NCBI RefSeq assembly: GCF_033101155.1
Contig: NZ_JAWMPX010000002.1
Coordinates: 62,001 to 126,000, forward strand
Length of the DNA stretch: 64,000 nt
DNA from: Tropicimonas sp033101155
Lineage (GTDB): Bacteria; Pseudomonadota; Alphaproteobacteria; Rhodobacterales; Rhodobacteraceae
Reading direction: 5' to 3'
How positions within the stretch are numbered: position 1 is the stretch's first letter; each line of letters starts with the position of its first letter. Shown piece by piece: positions 1 to 9,979 of this stretch. Under the pieces are notes generated by a model. That model did no database searches and had not been told where the DNA came from. It saw only the letters and a program-made list of their open reading frames with translations. The position numbers were made by a program, and so were the translations under genes.

Positions 1-59
1 GTGCGGCCCACGGTCTCGATTTCGAAATGCCGAAAGATGATAGTCTGGTCGAAGAGTAA
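1..59 (+). CDS. recA: RecA recombinase, C-terminal end only (partial)
   Basis: Only the last 18 codons and the stop (57-59) are present, reading AAHGLDFEMPKDDSLVEE. The acidic tail and its place directly before an intrinsic terminator and alaS match the recA-alaS order that is usual in Rhodobacterales. The tail alone is too short to prove identity, so the call leans on synteny. RecA is the strand-exchange ATPase of recombination and SOS induction. Confidence 0.6.
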   Translation, partial: AAHGLDFEMPKDDSLVEE

Positions 60-87
60 CGTCTGACGACCACAGTCTCTGATTGCG

Positions 88-123
88 GCGCCTGCCTCCT
101 ACGGGGCGGGCGCTTTTCTTTTG
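88..123 (+). terminator. Intrinsic terminator after recA
   Basis: A 9-bp stem (88-96 with 105-113, one G-T wobble) and an 8-nt loop are followed by a T-rich run. It lies about 30 bp after the recA stop and separates recA from alaS. Confidence 0.85.
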
Positions 124-223
124 ACTGCGCTATCGAAGAAAGAAACGCCGCAAGCAGTGGCATTCGGTGGACACCTGCAGCGCGGGTCGGTAAATCTGCC
201 CCGCAGATCCGCCGGAGACCCAG

Positions 224-2884
224 ATGCCAAGCCTGAACGATATTCGATCGACCTTCCTCGACTATTTCCGCCGTCAGGGACACGAGGTGGTGGACAGCTC
301 GCCACTCGTGCCCCGCAACGATCCCACGTTGATGTTCGCCAATTCCGGCATGGTTCAGTTCAAGAACCTCTTCACCGGCGTCGAACATCGGGACTACAAG
401 CGTGCGACCACGGCGCAAAAATGCGTCCGTGCTGGCGGCAAGCACAACGATCTCGACAATGTCGGCTACACGATGCGGCATCACACGTTCTTCGAGATGC
501 TCGGCAACTTTTCCTTCGGCGACTATTTCAAAGAACAGGCAATCCCATACGCCTGGGAGTTGATCACGAAAGACCTGGAGATCGACAAGAGCAAGTTGCT
601 GGTCACGGTCTATCATACCGATGACGAAGCGGCTGAACTGTGGAAAAAAGTTGCTGGACTGCCCGACGAGCGGATCATCCGCATCGCGACCAATGACAAT
701 TTCTGGATGATGGGACCGACCGGCCCCTGCGGTCCTTCCTCCGAAATATTCTACGATCACGGCGATCACATCTGGGGTGGCCCTCCGGGCAGCCCGGAAG
801 AAGATGGCGACCGCTTCGTCGAGATCTGGAACCTCGTCTTCATGCAACATGAGCAGTTCGAGGACGGCTCCCGCGTTGACCTGCCCAACCAGTCCATCGA
901 TACCGGTATGGGGATCGAGCGGGTCGCGGCGCTTTTGCAGGGCACGAATGACAATTACGCGACCGATCTGATGCGGGCGTTGATCGAGGCGTCGGCCAAC
1001 CAGAGCTCGACCGATCCGGACGGGCCGGGCAAGACACACCACCGTGTCATCGCCGATCACCTTCGTTCGACCTCATTTCTAGTCGCCGATGGTGTGATGC
1101 CGTCCAACGAGGGGCGCGGCTACGTGCTGCGCCGGATCATGCGACGCGCGATGCGGCATGCGCATCTTCTTGGCGTGAAAGATCCGCTGATGTACCGGTT
1201 GGTGCCGGAACTGGTGCGCCAGATGGGTGGCGCCTATCCGGAACTGCAGCAGGCGCAGGCGCTGATCTCGGAGACGCTTGAGACCGAGGAGACTCGTTTC
1301 CGCCAGACGCTGGATCGCGGCCTCCGCCTGCTGGACGACGAGTTGGCCAAACTGCCCGATAGCGCGGAATTGCCGGGCGAAGCGGCCTTCAAACTCTACG
1401 ATACCTATGGGTTCCCGCTCGATTTGACACAGGATGCGTTGCGCGAGATGGATCGCAGCGTCGACACGGACGGATTCGATTCCGCGATGGCTGAGCAGAA
1501 GGCCAAGGCGCGCGCAGCCTGGTCGGGAACGGGCGAGACGCAGGATGCAACGGTCTGGTTCGACATTGCCGAAACGCAGGGAACGACTGATTTCCTTGGA
1601 TACGACACTGAAGTGGCCGAAGGCCAGATCCTTGCCGTCGTCAAGGACGGCGCCAGGATAGAAAAGGCGAGCGCGGGCGAAAGCGTCCAGATCGTTTTGA
1701 ACCAGAGCCCGTTTTATGCCGAATCCGGTGGACAGGTCGGTGACAGCGGGACGCTGTCGACCGAAATTGGCAAGGCGCGGATCACCGACACCAAGAAGGT
1801 GGCGGGTGTCTTCATCCATTTGGCCGAGGTCACGGAGGGCGAGATCCTGTCCGGCGCCGGTGCCGAGCTTGTCGTCGATCCGGACCGCCGTGGTGCGATC
1901 CGTTCGAACCACTCCGCGACGCACCTGCTGCATGAGGCGCTGCGCGAGCGGCTCGGAGATCATGTCGCGCAACGCGGCTCGCTGAACGCGCCGGACCGGC
2001 TGCGTTTCGATTTCTCCCACAACCACGCGCTGTCGGCCGACGATCTGGCCGAGGTCGAGGCGCAGGTGAACGCCTTTATCCGGCAGAACTCGGTCGTCGA
2101 GACCCGGATCATGACTCCGGACGATGCCCGCGCCATCGGCGCCCAGGCATTGTTCGGCGAGAAATATGGCGACGAGGTCCGCGTTGTCTCCATGGGCAAG
2201 GCAAAGACGGGCAAAGGCGCCGACGGCGATACCTGGTCGCTTGAGCTGTGTGGCGGCACACATGTGCGCCAAACCGGCGATATCGGGCTCTTCGTGGCGC
2301 TTGGCGACAGTGCGTCCTCGGCCGGGGTGCGCCGGGTCGAAGCGCTTACGGGCGAGGCGGCGCGCGCCTATCTGGCCGGGCAGGACCGGCGTGTGGCCGA
2401 GGTTGCCGCGGTGGTGAAAGCGCCGCAGGGCGAGTTGGTCGATCGGGTGAAGAGCCTGATCGATGAGCGCAAGGCGATGCAAAACGAGATCGCCCAGCTG
2501 CGCCGGGACCTCGCGATGGCCGGCGGTGGCAGCGCCTCCAGCGGGCCGGACGTCAAAAAAATCAACGGCGTACCCTTTGTTGCTCAAGTGCTGAAAGGCG
2601 TGAACGGCAAGGATCTTCGCGGTTTGATCGACGAGCACAAATCGCGGATCGGGTCCGGTGCGGTGCTTCTGATCGCCGATGCCGAGGGCAAGGCGGCTGT
2701 GGCGGCGGGTGTGACCGAGGACATGACCGACACGGTCTCGGCGGTGGATCTTGTCAAGGCGGCGGTGGTCGAGCTTGGCGGCAAGGGCGGCGGCGGTCGT
2801 CCGGATATGGCGCAGGGCGGCGGCAAGGATGCTGCGAATGCGCAAGCAGCGATCGAGGCGGCGGAAGCCGTGATTGGAGGATAA
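224..2884 (+). CDS. alaS: Alanine--tRNA ligase
   Basis: Charges tRNA-Ala with alanine in the cytoplasm and edits mischarged Ser and Gly. The 886-residue length fits full-length bacterial AlaS (about 875). The N-terminus (MPSLNDIRSTFLDYF) is the class II catalytic start. The editing domain shows the zinc-site motifs HSATHLLH and CGGTH in the correct order, and the C-terminal C-Ala region ends in a Gly-rich GGKGGGGRPDMAQGGG segment typical of the family. The start has a GGAGA ribosome site about 5 nt upstream. The stop is followed one base later by the next ATG, so the two genes are probably co-transcribed. Confidence 0.98.
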   Translation: MPSLNDIRSTFLDYFRRQGHEVVDSSPLVPRNDPTLMFANSGMVQFKNLFTGVEHRDYKRATTAQKCVRAGGKHNDLDNVGYTMRHHTFFEMLGNFSFGDYFKEQAIPYAWELITKDLEIDKSKLLVTVYHTDDEAAELWKKVAGLPDERIIRIATNDNFWMMGPTGPCGPSSEIFYDHGDHIWGGPPGSPEEDGDRFVEIWNLVFMQHEQFEDGSRVDLPNQSIDTGMGIERVAALLQGTNDNYATDLMRALIEASANQSSTDPDGPGKTHHRVIADHLRSTSFLVADGVMPSNEGRGYVLRRIMRRAMRHAHLLGVKDPLMYRLVPELVRQMGGAYPELQQAQALISETLETEETRFRQTLDRGLRLLDDELAKLPDSAELPGEAAFKLYDTYGFPLDLTQDALREMDRSVDTDGFDSAMAEQKAKARAAWSGTGETQDATVWFDIAETQGTTDFLGYDTEVAEGQILAVVKDGARIEKASAGESVQIVLNQSPFYAESGGQVGDSGTLSTEIGKARITDTKKVAGVFIHLAEVTEGEILSGAGAELVVDPDRRGAIRSNHSATHLLHEALRERLGDHVAQRGSLNAPDRLRFDFSHNHALSADDLAEVEAQVNAFIRQNSVVETRIMTPDDARAIGAQALFGEKYGDEVRVVSMGKAKTGKGADGDTWSLELCGGTHVRQTGDIGLFVALGDSASSAGVRRVEALTGEAARAYLAGQDRRVAEVAAVVKAPQGELVDRVKSLIDERKAMQNEIAQLRRDLAMAGGGSASSGPDVKKINGVPFVAQVLKGVNGKDLRGLIDEHKSRIGSGAVLLIADAEGKAAVAAGVTEDMTDTVSAVDLVKAAVVELGGKGGGGRPDMAQGGGKDAANAQAAIEAAEAVIGG

Positions 2885-2885
2885 G

Positions 2886-3173
2886 ATGCCGGCACTCTGG
2901 ATTGCCCATGTGACAGTGACCGATGACGTGGCCTATGGTAAATATGCCGCCATCGCCACTGACGCCATTGCCGAGCATGGCGGCAGGTTCATCGCCCGTG
3001 GCGGACGCTATGTGCAGCTTGAAGGAAAGGAGCGGCCGCGCAATGTCGTGGCCCGGTTCCCCAGTGTCGAGGCTGCGGAAAATTGCTATAATTCAGACCG
3101 TTATCAGGAGGCGTTGAGCCATGCGCGCGGTGCTTCGGAGCGCGAGCTCCTGATCGTCGAGATCGAAGAATAG
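2886..3173 (+). CDS. DUF1330 family small protein
   Basis: A 95-residue DUF1330 protein, a dimeric ferredoxin-like alpha/beta barrel fold of unknown reaction. The pattern MPALWIAHVTVTD at the start, a central RGG and the late segment FPSVEAAENCYNSDRYQ are family hallmarks. I chose the ATG at 2886 rather than an upstream in-frame GTG or ATG because a GGAGG site overlaps the end of alaS at a good distance and the family begins at this point. It sits 1 bp after alaS as the second gene of that unit. No function is assigned. Confidence 0.9.
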   Translation: MPALWIAHVTVTDDVAYGKYAAIATDAIAEHGGRFIARGGRYVQLEGKERPRNVVARFPSVEAAENCYNSDRYQEALSHARGASERELLIVEIEE

Positions 3174-3183
3174 CCGCGCGGGC

Positions 3184-4143
3184 TCAGTCGATTCGTGCTT
3201 CCCGGCGATGGCTGACCTGAACCGGCGAGACTGGAGACATGAGCAACAGCACGAAGCCCGCCACGGAGGTTCCGCTGGCGGCGAGCCAGGGGAGATGTTC
3301 CTCGGTCTCTCCGACTGGAATCGTCCGGCACAGGAACTGGCCGCGTTCGGAATTGCGCGCGAAGAAGGGCAGGCCAAAGGTGATTTCGGGCTGGTTGAGG
3401 TCCTGAACCGACCGCGCGAGCGCTGCGAGGGCGCGGTTGTCCCGGAAGCGCAGGCGGGAGTTCATGTCCTGCTGGACGACATCGCCGCGGTCGATCATGC
3501 GCTGGCCCTGGCGGTTGGCATAGTGGATGCGGCATTGGCGGTCGAGCGCGAAGAGCGCCGTGATGTCCGGCTCCATTCCTTCCCGTAGTATCTTGTTTTC
3601 AATGGATATGTTGCCGAGGACATGGGAGATCGCCAAAGCGTTTTGCAGCAGTGGTGAGAGCTTTTGCAGCAAGTCGACGAAAGGTTGTTCGAGCTGGTCG
3701 CGATCCTTGCGGCGGATATTGCCGCCCACGAGGGTCAGACGGGAGGCTGTATGGTTCAGGACCGAGAAGCCGCGCCCGATGATGTCTTCCTGTGGACGCA
3801 CCCAGTCATTGTAGAACTCGGTCTGTTCCAACCGCGCATCCGGGATCAACTCCTCCGCACGCACGGCTTTGCCCGGAGCGGCGTGCAGATAGGCCGGAGC
3901 CCAGGCATTGCGCTTCCCGTAATAGGCGTCGAAACTGTCCACGAAAACAGGGTCATAGCCGTGTTCCATATGGCCAAGCGCGGTGTCTTTTTCGCTGTCA
4001 TGGACGAGCAGGTGAACGCGGATGCCGCCAGAAGCTTCCGACAATTCACGCAGGAACCAGCGCCACTGTCGGTGATCCAGCGCGGCGGCATTTGCGAAGG
4101 TTGTAAGGCGTTGAAAGGCCTTATCTTCTATCGAACAGATCAT
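3184..4143 (-). CDS. PAS/GAF-type sensor protein resembling a LuxR-family regulator without its HTH
   Basis: A 319-residue cytoplasmic protein. The first 190 residues look like the N-terminal sensory part of a common alphaproteobacterial LuxR-type regulator family (WRWFLRELSEASGG, then FYNDWVRPQ and RLTLVGGNIRR). The stretch TALFALDRQCRIHYANRQGQ is a PAS-like core. The protein ends after a hydrophobic FVLLLMSP segment where the C-terminal GerE/LuxR helix-turn-helix is normally expected. Only 10 bp separate its stop from the neighbouring DUF1330 gene, so no missing HTH can follow. It may be a truncated regulator or a stand-alone sensor. It converges with alaS-DUF1330. Confidence 0.75.
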   Translation of the reverse strand: MICSIEDKAFQRLTTFANAAALDHRQWRWFLRELSEASGGIRVHLLVHDSEKDTALGHMEHGYDPVFVDSFDAYYGKRNAWAPAYLHAAPGKAVRAEELIPDARLEQTEFYNDWVRPQEDIIGRGFSVLNHTASRLTLVGGNIRRKDRDQLEQPFVDLLQKLSPLLQNALAISHVLGNISIENKILREGMEPDITALFALDRQCRIHYANRQGQRMIDRGDVVQQDMNSRLRFRDNRALAALARSVQDLNQPEITFGLPFFARNSERGQFLCRTIPVGETEEHLPWLAASGTSVAGFVLLLMSPVSPVQVSHRREARID

Positions 4144-4248
4144 GGCAGCACGGCTCGAGGGAACAGTACGGAACAGAGTGGATAGCTTGCTTCTTAGCAG
4201 CTATAAAAACCAATCTACAAGATTTGTCTTTTGTTATTCTTAATATGT

Positions 4249-4280
4249 GGCATTCCGCCCCGATCTGGGGACGGAATGCC
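4249..4280 (-). terminator. Strong hairpin downstream of typA, possible terminator
   Basis: A 9-bp perfect outer stem (4249-4257 with 4272-4280) continues into a 4-bp CCCC/GGGG inner stem with one bulged A. It lies 14 bp past the typA stop. There is no clear U-run on the minus strand, so it may be a processing or Rho-related hairpin and not an intrinsic terminator. Confidence 0.5.
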
Positions 4281-4294
4281 GGAAGCCGCGCGTC

Positions 4295-6118
<1,824 letters not shown>

Positions 6119-6459
6119 TGGGGTGTCCTTGAAATGTTGCCGCGTCGGTAACGTGGGAGCGGACGAAAGGCTAGGGGAAAGGCAGGGATTGGGTACGGGG
6201 AGGCGGGTTTATTGGTATATTGTGCGCCTTGCGGCGCGTTGGTCTTGCGCGCTGACGCGCGGATTGGCTTCGGAGATCACCAAAGCGCAGGCGCTTCCGA
6301 TCCGTCCTCGCTTGATGCTTGCCTGCCCCACGCCGCTCCTCCGCTCAAGCAGAATAGTGGTATCCACGGCTTCGCCGCGGAGCCTCCGCGATTCTGCTTG
6401 ACCCTCGTCCCGTCGTGGCGCCGCCCGGGCGCATGCGAGGACGGCTCCGAAGCGCAGGC
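6119..6459. other. 341-bp intergenic stretch between tyrS and typA with several inverted repeats
   Basis: No convincing gene. It holds short hairpins near 6224-6257 (GCGCC/GGCGC and GCGCG/CGCGC) and a nested structure. In that structure CAAGCAGAAT at 6346-6355 pairs perfectly with ATTCTGCTTG at 6391-6400 around a smaller stem. There is no U-run, so it is not a clear terminator for tyrS. It could be a small RNA segment, a processing structure or a decayed repeat. Confidence 0.5.
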
Positions 6460-7713
6460 TCAGGTGGCCAGTGTGACCAGGGCGTGGCGTTTCTTGCCGG
6501 CGGAGAGCTTGATTGGCGAGGCGAGGGCCGCCGCATCGATCATCAGGCCGGCGTTGGTAAGCGGGGCGTCGTCGAGCCTGGCGCCATTGTCGGCGATCAG
6601 GCGTTTGGCTTCCTTGCCGGATTTGGCCAGCCCTGCGCGGGTGATGAGCTGGACGATGGAGATGCCGTCGCCGAGCTCCTCAGCGGTGAGTTCGAGGGTT
6701 GGCAGGTCGTCGCCTACGCCGCCTTTTTCAAAGACCTCGCGGGCGGTGGCTTCGGCGGCGGCCGCGGCGTCGGCGCCGTGCAGGAGTGCTGTAACCTCAT
6801 TGGCGAGTCGAATCTTGGACTCGTTGATTTCGGAACCTTCCAGCGCGCCGAGGCGGTCGCATTCTTCGATGGGAAGCTCGGTGTAGAGCTTGAGGAAGCG
6901 TCCGGTATCGGCATCGGTCGTGTTGCGCCAGAACTGCCAGAACTCGTAGGGGCTGAGCATATCCGGGTTGAGCCAGATCGCGCCAGAGAGCGATTTGCCC
7001 ATCTTCTTGCCGTCCGAGGTGGTCAGGAGCGGCGAGGTGAGTCCGTAAATCTCGTGATCGAGCACGCGACGCGTCAGGTCGATACCGTTGACGATATTGC
7101 CCCACTGGTCCGAACCGCCCATCTGAAGCGCGCAGCCATAGCGACGGTTCAGCTCTAGGAAGTCATAGGCCTGCAGGATCATGTAGTTGAATTCGAGGAA
7201 GGAGAGCGATTGTTCGCGGTCGAGCCGTGATTTCACGCTCTCGAAGCTCAGCATCCGATTGACCGAGAAATGCCGGCCGATATCGCGCAGGAAATCGAGG
7301 TAATTGAGCTCGTCCAGCCATTCGGCATTGTTGATCATCAGCGCGCCGGTTTCGCTGTCGTCATAGGAGACATAGGCCGAGAAGACCTTTTTGATGCCGG
7401 CAATATTGTCGTCGATCTGCTCCGGGGTCAGCAGCGGGCGCTCATCGGCGCGGAAGGAGGGGTCGCCCACCTTGGTCGTGCCGCCGCCCATCAGCGTGAT
7501 CGGCTTGTGGCCGGTCTTCTGCAACCAGCGCAGCATCATGATCTGGATCAGCGAGCCGACATGGAGCGATTTCGCCGTTGCATCGAAGCCGATATAGGCC
7601 GGGACCACGCCCTTCACCATGGCTTCATCAAGGCCCTGCATGTCGGTGCAATCGGCCATGAAACCGCGTTCGATCATGATGCGGATGAAGTCGGATTTCG
7701 GGTGGTAGGTCAT
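6460..7713 (-). CDS. tyrS: Tyrosine--tRNA ligase
   Basis: Class I synthetase charging tRNA-Tyr, 417 residues, normal for TyrRS. The HIGH-type signature appears as LHVGS after GFDATAKS, and the KMSKS loop as KKMGKS. A C-terminal S4 RNA-binding domain is recognisable around residues 350-410 (SIVQLITRAGLAKSGKEAKR). The start at 7713 leaves 72 bp to the divergently transcribed anmK, so the two probably share a promoter region. Confidence 0.97.
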   Translation of the reverse strand: MTYHPKSDFIRIMIERGFMADCTDMQGLDEAMVKGVVPAYIGFDATAKSLHVGSLIQIMMLRWLQKTGHKPITLMGGGTTKVGDPSFRADERPLLTPEQIDDNIAGIKKVFSAYVSYDDSETGALMINNAEWLDELNYLDFLRDIGRHFSVNRMLSFESVKSRLDREQSLSFLEFNYMILQAYDFLELNRRYGCALQMGGSDQWGNIVNGIDLTRRVLDHEIYGLTSPLLTTSDGKKMGKSLSGAIWLNPDMLSPYEFWQFWRNTTDADTGRFLKLYTELPIEECDRLGALEGSEINESKIRLANEVTALLHGADAAAAAEATAREVFEKGGVGDDLPTLELTAEELGDGISIVQLITRAGLAKSGKEAKRLIADNGARLDDAPLTNAGLMIDAAALASPIKLSAGKKRHALVTLAT

Positions 7714-7785
7714 GCGGCTTTCGGTCCATTCTCGTCTCGGGCGAATGGCGCCTGTCTAGCGGTGCCGGCGGGCGAGGGAAAGAGC

Positions 7786-8889
7786 ATGTTGAAAGAGGGT
7801 GCGGTTCGGGTTCTGGGGATGATGTCCGGGACGTCGCTCGATGGCGTCGATGCGGCGGTGATCGAGACCGATGGCACGGCAATTACCGGTCTTGGCGAGC
7901 ATGGATACCGGAGCTACTCGGATCAGGAGCGGGACGTCCTGCGCGCCGCTCTTGGGCGCTGGCCCGGCGAGCCGGGCGTGGCCGAAGCGGCAGAGCTGGT
8001 CGAGCGGGCGCATGCGGAACTCATGGTTGGCTTCTCGGATGTCGCGTTGGCGGGGTTTCATGGCCAGACGCTGGCGCATGAGCCGGACAAGCGCGGAACC
8101 CATCAGGCCGGCGATGGACGGGTGCTGGCCGCGGCACTCGGGGTTCCCGTGGTCTGGGATTTTCGCTCGTCCGATGTGCAGATGGGCGGGCAGGGCGCAC
8201 CGCTGGCCCCGGCCTATCACTTCGCCCTGGCCAAGTGGATCGGAGCGGAGACGCCGTTGGCCTTCCTCAATCTCGGCGGGGTTGGCAATGTGACCTGGGT
8301 CGATCCTGCGAAATCGGCGCCTGAGGAGGCGGGGGCGTTGCTGGCCTTCGACACCGGGCCGGCCAATGCTCCGATAAATGATTTGATGCAGGCACGGCGT
8401 GGTCTGCCCTTTGACGAGGACGGGGCGCTGGCGGCGGCAGGGGTGGTGTCTGTGGAGATCCTCGACGCGTTCGCAGCCCATGGGTATTTCCTGAAATATC
8501 CGCCGAAGTCGCTGGATCGGGATGATTTTTCCGGGCTCCAGGAGCAGGTTGCGGATCTTTCGGATGCGGATGCCGCGGCCACGCTTACCGCGGCCGCGGC
8601 GGTGGCTGTCGTGCGGGCGGCGGAGTTCTTCCCGGCGCCCGTCGAGCGGCTGCTGGTCACGGGGGGCGGACGGCTGAACCCGGTGCTGATGACGATGCTC
8701 TCGGAGGGGATGGGCTGTACGGTCGAACCGGTCGAGGCGGTCGGGCTCGATGGCGACATGCTGGAAGCGCAGGCTTTCGCCTTCCTTGCCATGCGCGTGA
8801 TGCGCGGCCTGCCGACATCCTTTCCCGCGACAACGGGCGTCGCGGCGGCGGTGGGCGGCGGTGAGATCAGCACGCCATTCGGTCAGTGA
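7786..8889 (+). CDS. anmK: Anhydro-N-acetylmuramic acid kinase
   Basis: Phosphorylates 1,6-anhydro-MurNAc released by wall turnover, giving MurNAc-6-phosphate for peptidoglycan recycling. 367 residues. Motifs seen: GMMSGTSLDGVDAAV (ATP-binding start), GFHGQTLAHEP, DVQMGGQGAPLAPAYH, NLGGVGNVTWVD and DTGPANAPINDLM. I took the ATG at 7786 because the frame stays open far upstream into the antisense of tyrS, but family similarity begins at MLKEGAVRVLGMMSGTS and a GAGGGAA site lies just before. The last 7 bp overlap the end of the convergent cupin gene. Confidence 0.96.
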   Translation: MLKEGAVRVLGMMSGTSLDGVDAAVIETDGTAITGLGEHGYRSYSDQERDVLRAALGRWPGEPGVAEAAELVERAHAELMVGFSDVALAGFHGQTLAHEPDKRGTHQAGDGRVLAAALGVPVVWDFRSSDVQMGGQGAPLAPAYHFALAKWIGAETPLAFLNLGGVGNVTWVDPAKSAPEEAGALLAFDTGPANAPINDLMQARRGLPFDEDGALAAAGVVSVEILDAFAAHGYFLKYPPKSLDRDDFSGLQEQVADLSDADAAATLTAAAAVAVVRAAEFFPAPVERLLVTGGGRLNPVLMTMLSEGMGCTVEPVEAVGLDGDMLEAQAFAFLAMRVMRGLPTSFPATTGVAAAVGGGEISTPFGQ

Positions 8890-9320
8890 CGCGGGATGTC
8901 GAAGCCCGGCGGGGCGAGCGTGAACCCGTCAAAGGAGAATCCCGGCAAGACCGTGCAGCCAACCAGCGCCCAGTTGCCAGACGGGCGGGCACTCTGCCAG
9001 TGGTTCTTGGGAACAATGACCTGCGGCGATTGGCTGGCGGCGAGATTGGGGCCGAGCAGGTGTTCTTTTGCGGGGCCGTCCTCGCTCTCGCTGAGTGACA
9101 GGATCAGCGGGTCGCCGGCGTAGAAGTGCCAGATTTCCGTTGCGTCGACCTGATGCCAATGGCTCACCTGACCACGTTCGAGCAGGTAGTAGATCGCGGT
9201 TCCGGCGGGGCGCCCCTCGGTCGGTTCCTCGATCCAGGTCTGGCGATACCAGCCGCCCTCCGGGTGCCGCTCGAGGCCGAGATGGGTGATGATTTGGGCG
9301 GGGAACATGCAAGTCGTCAT
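8883..9320 (-). CDS. Cupin superfamily (DUF985/Cupin_5) protein
   Basis: A 145-residue single-domain cupin of the DUF985 family. The signature HPEGGWYRQTW near the start, IYYLLERGQVSHWHQVDA and the end PGFSFDGFTLAPPGFD are characteristic. Reaction unknown; some members bind sugars or metal. It starts 12 bp after the Nudix gene on the same strand, so the two are probably one operon. An AAGGGA site lies upstream of the ATG. Confidence 0.9.
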   Translation of the reverse strand: MTTCMFPAQIITHLGLERHPEGGWYRQTWIEEPTEGRPAGTAIYYLLERGQVSHWHQVDATEIWHFYAGDPLILSLSESEDGPAKEHLLGPNLAASQSPQVIVPKNHWQSARPSGNWALVGCTVLPGFSFDGFTLAPPGFDIPRH

Positions 9321-9332
9321 GAAATCAGTCCC

Positions 9333-9878
9333 TTACAGGAAGTTTTTCAAGCGCAACAATCCGAGCGCTGCGAGCGTGGTAGTGTCCATCATACGACCGT
9401 CTTCGATCATGGCCAGCACCTCCGGAAACGCGAAGGCGGCGGTCTCCATATCCTGTTCGGCGTGGTCGCGATTGAGCGTGCCGGGGGTCAGATCGGTGGC
9501 CAGAAAGAGATCATAGCCCTGACCGCAATAGCCCGGCGCCTGATGATAATGGCCGATATGGCGGAGCGTGCCGGCGCGAAAGCCGGTCTCTTCCTCCAGT
9601 TCGCCGCGCGCGAGAGCGACGGGATCAGCATCGGGGGTCTCCTCCCAGGAGCCCTGCGGGACCTCCCAGAAACGACCCTGAACCGGGTAGCGATATTGGC
9701 GGACAAGTTGCAGGCGGCCATCGTCATGCAGCGGCACGATGACGGCGAAATCGTTCTTGTCGACGACGGAGAAGCTGCCCTCGCTGCCATCCGGAAAGCG
9801 GACGGCATCCTCGCGCACATGCATCCAACGGGTCTGGTGGACAGTGCGTGTCGAGAGCTGGTCGATGGTTCCGGCCAT
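9333..9878 (-). CDS. Nudix hydrolase (ADP-ribose pyrophosphatase type)
   Basis: 181 residues, probably hydrolysing ADP-ribose or a related nucleoside diphosphate sugar. The Nudix box is seen as GSWEETPDADPVALARGE followed by LEEETGF. The invariant Arg of the REUxEE core is shifted one position (RGELEEE), a variant that is common in this family. The segment VRQYRYPVQGRFWEVPQG is typical of the ADPRase branch. First gene of a Nudix-cupin pair, 101 bp after eno. Confidence 0.9.
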   Translation of the reverse strand: MAGTIDQLSTRTVHQTRWMHVREDAVRFPDGSEGSFSVVDKNDFAVIVPLHDDGRLQLVRQYRYPVQGRFWEVPQGSWEETPDADPVALARGELEEETGFRAGTLRHIGHYHQAPGYCGQGYDLFLATDLTPGTLNRDHAEQDMETAAFAFPEVLAMIEDGRMMDTTTLAALGLLRLKNFL

Positions 9879-9922
9879 TCTGGCCCCCTTCCGAATGCAG
9901 CAGCGAATTCCGGGTGGCGCGC

Positions 9923-9956
9923 AAGGAAAGGGCCCGCCCGCTTTGCGGACGGGCCC
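9923..9956 (-). terminator. Intrinsic terminator of eno
   Basis: Read on the minus strand, a 12-bp GC-rich stem (9945-9956 with 9930-9941, one G-T pair) and a 3-nt loop are followed by TTTCCTT. It lies 24 bp after the eno stop. Confidence 0.85.
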
Positions 9957-9979
9957 ATGTTTTCAAGCGGTTGTTGCGC

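Noticed and set aside
1079..2845. A 588-codon minus-strand frame within alaS
   Set aside because: Lies wholly inside alaS, which has all expected motifs. Shadow frame of a GC-rich gene.
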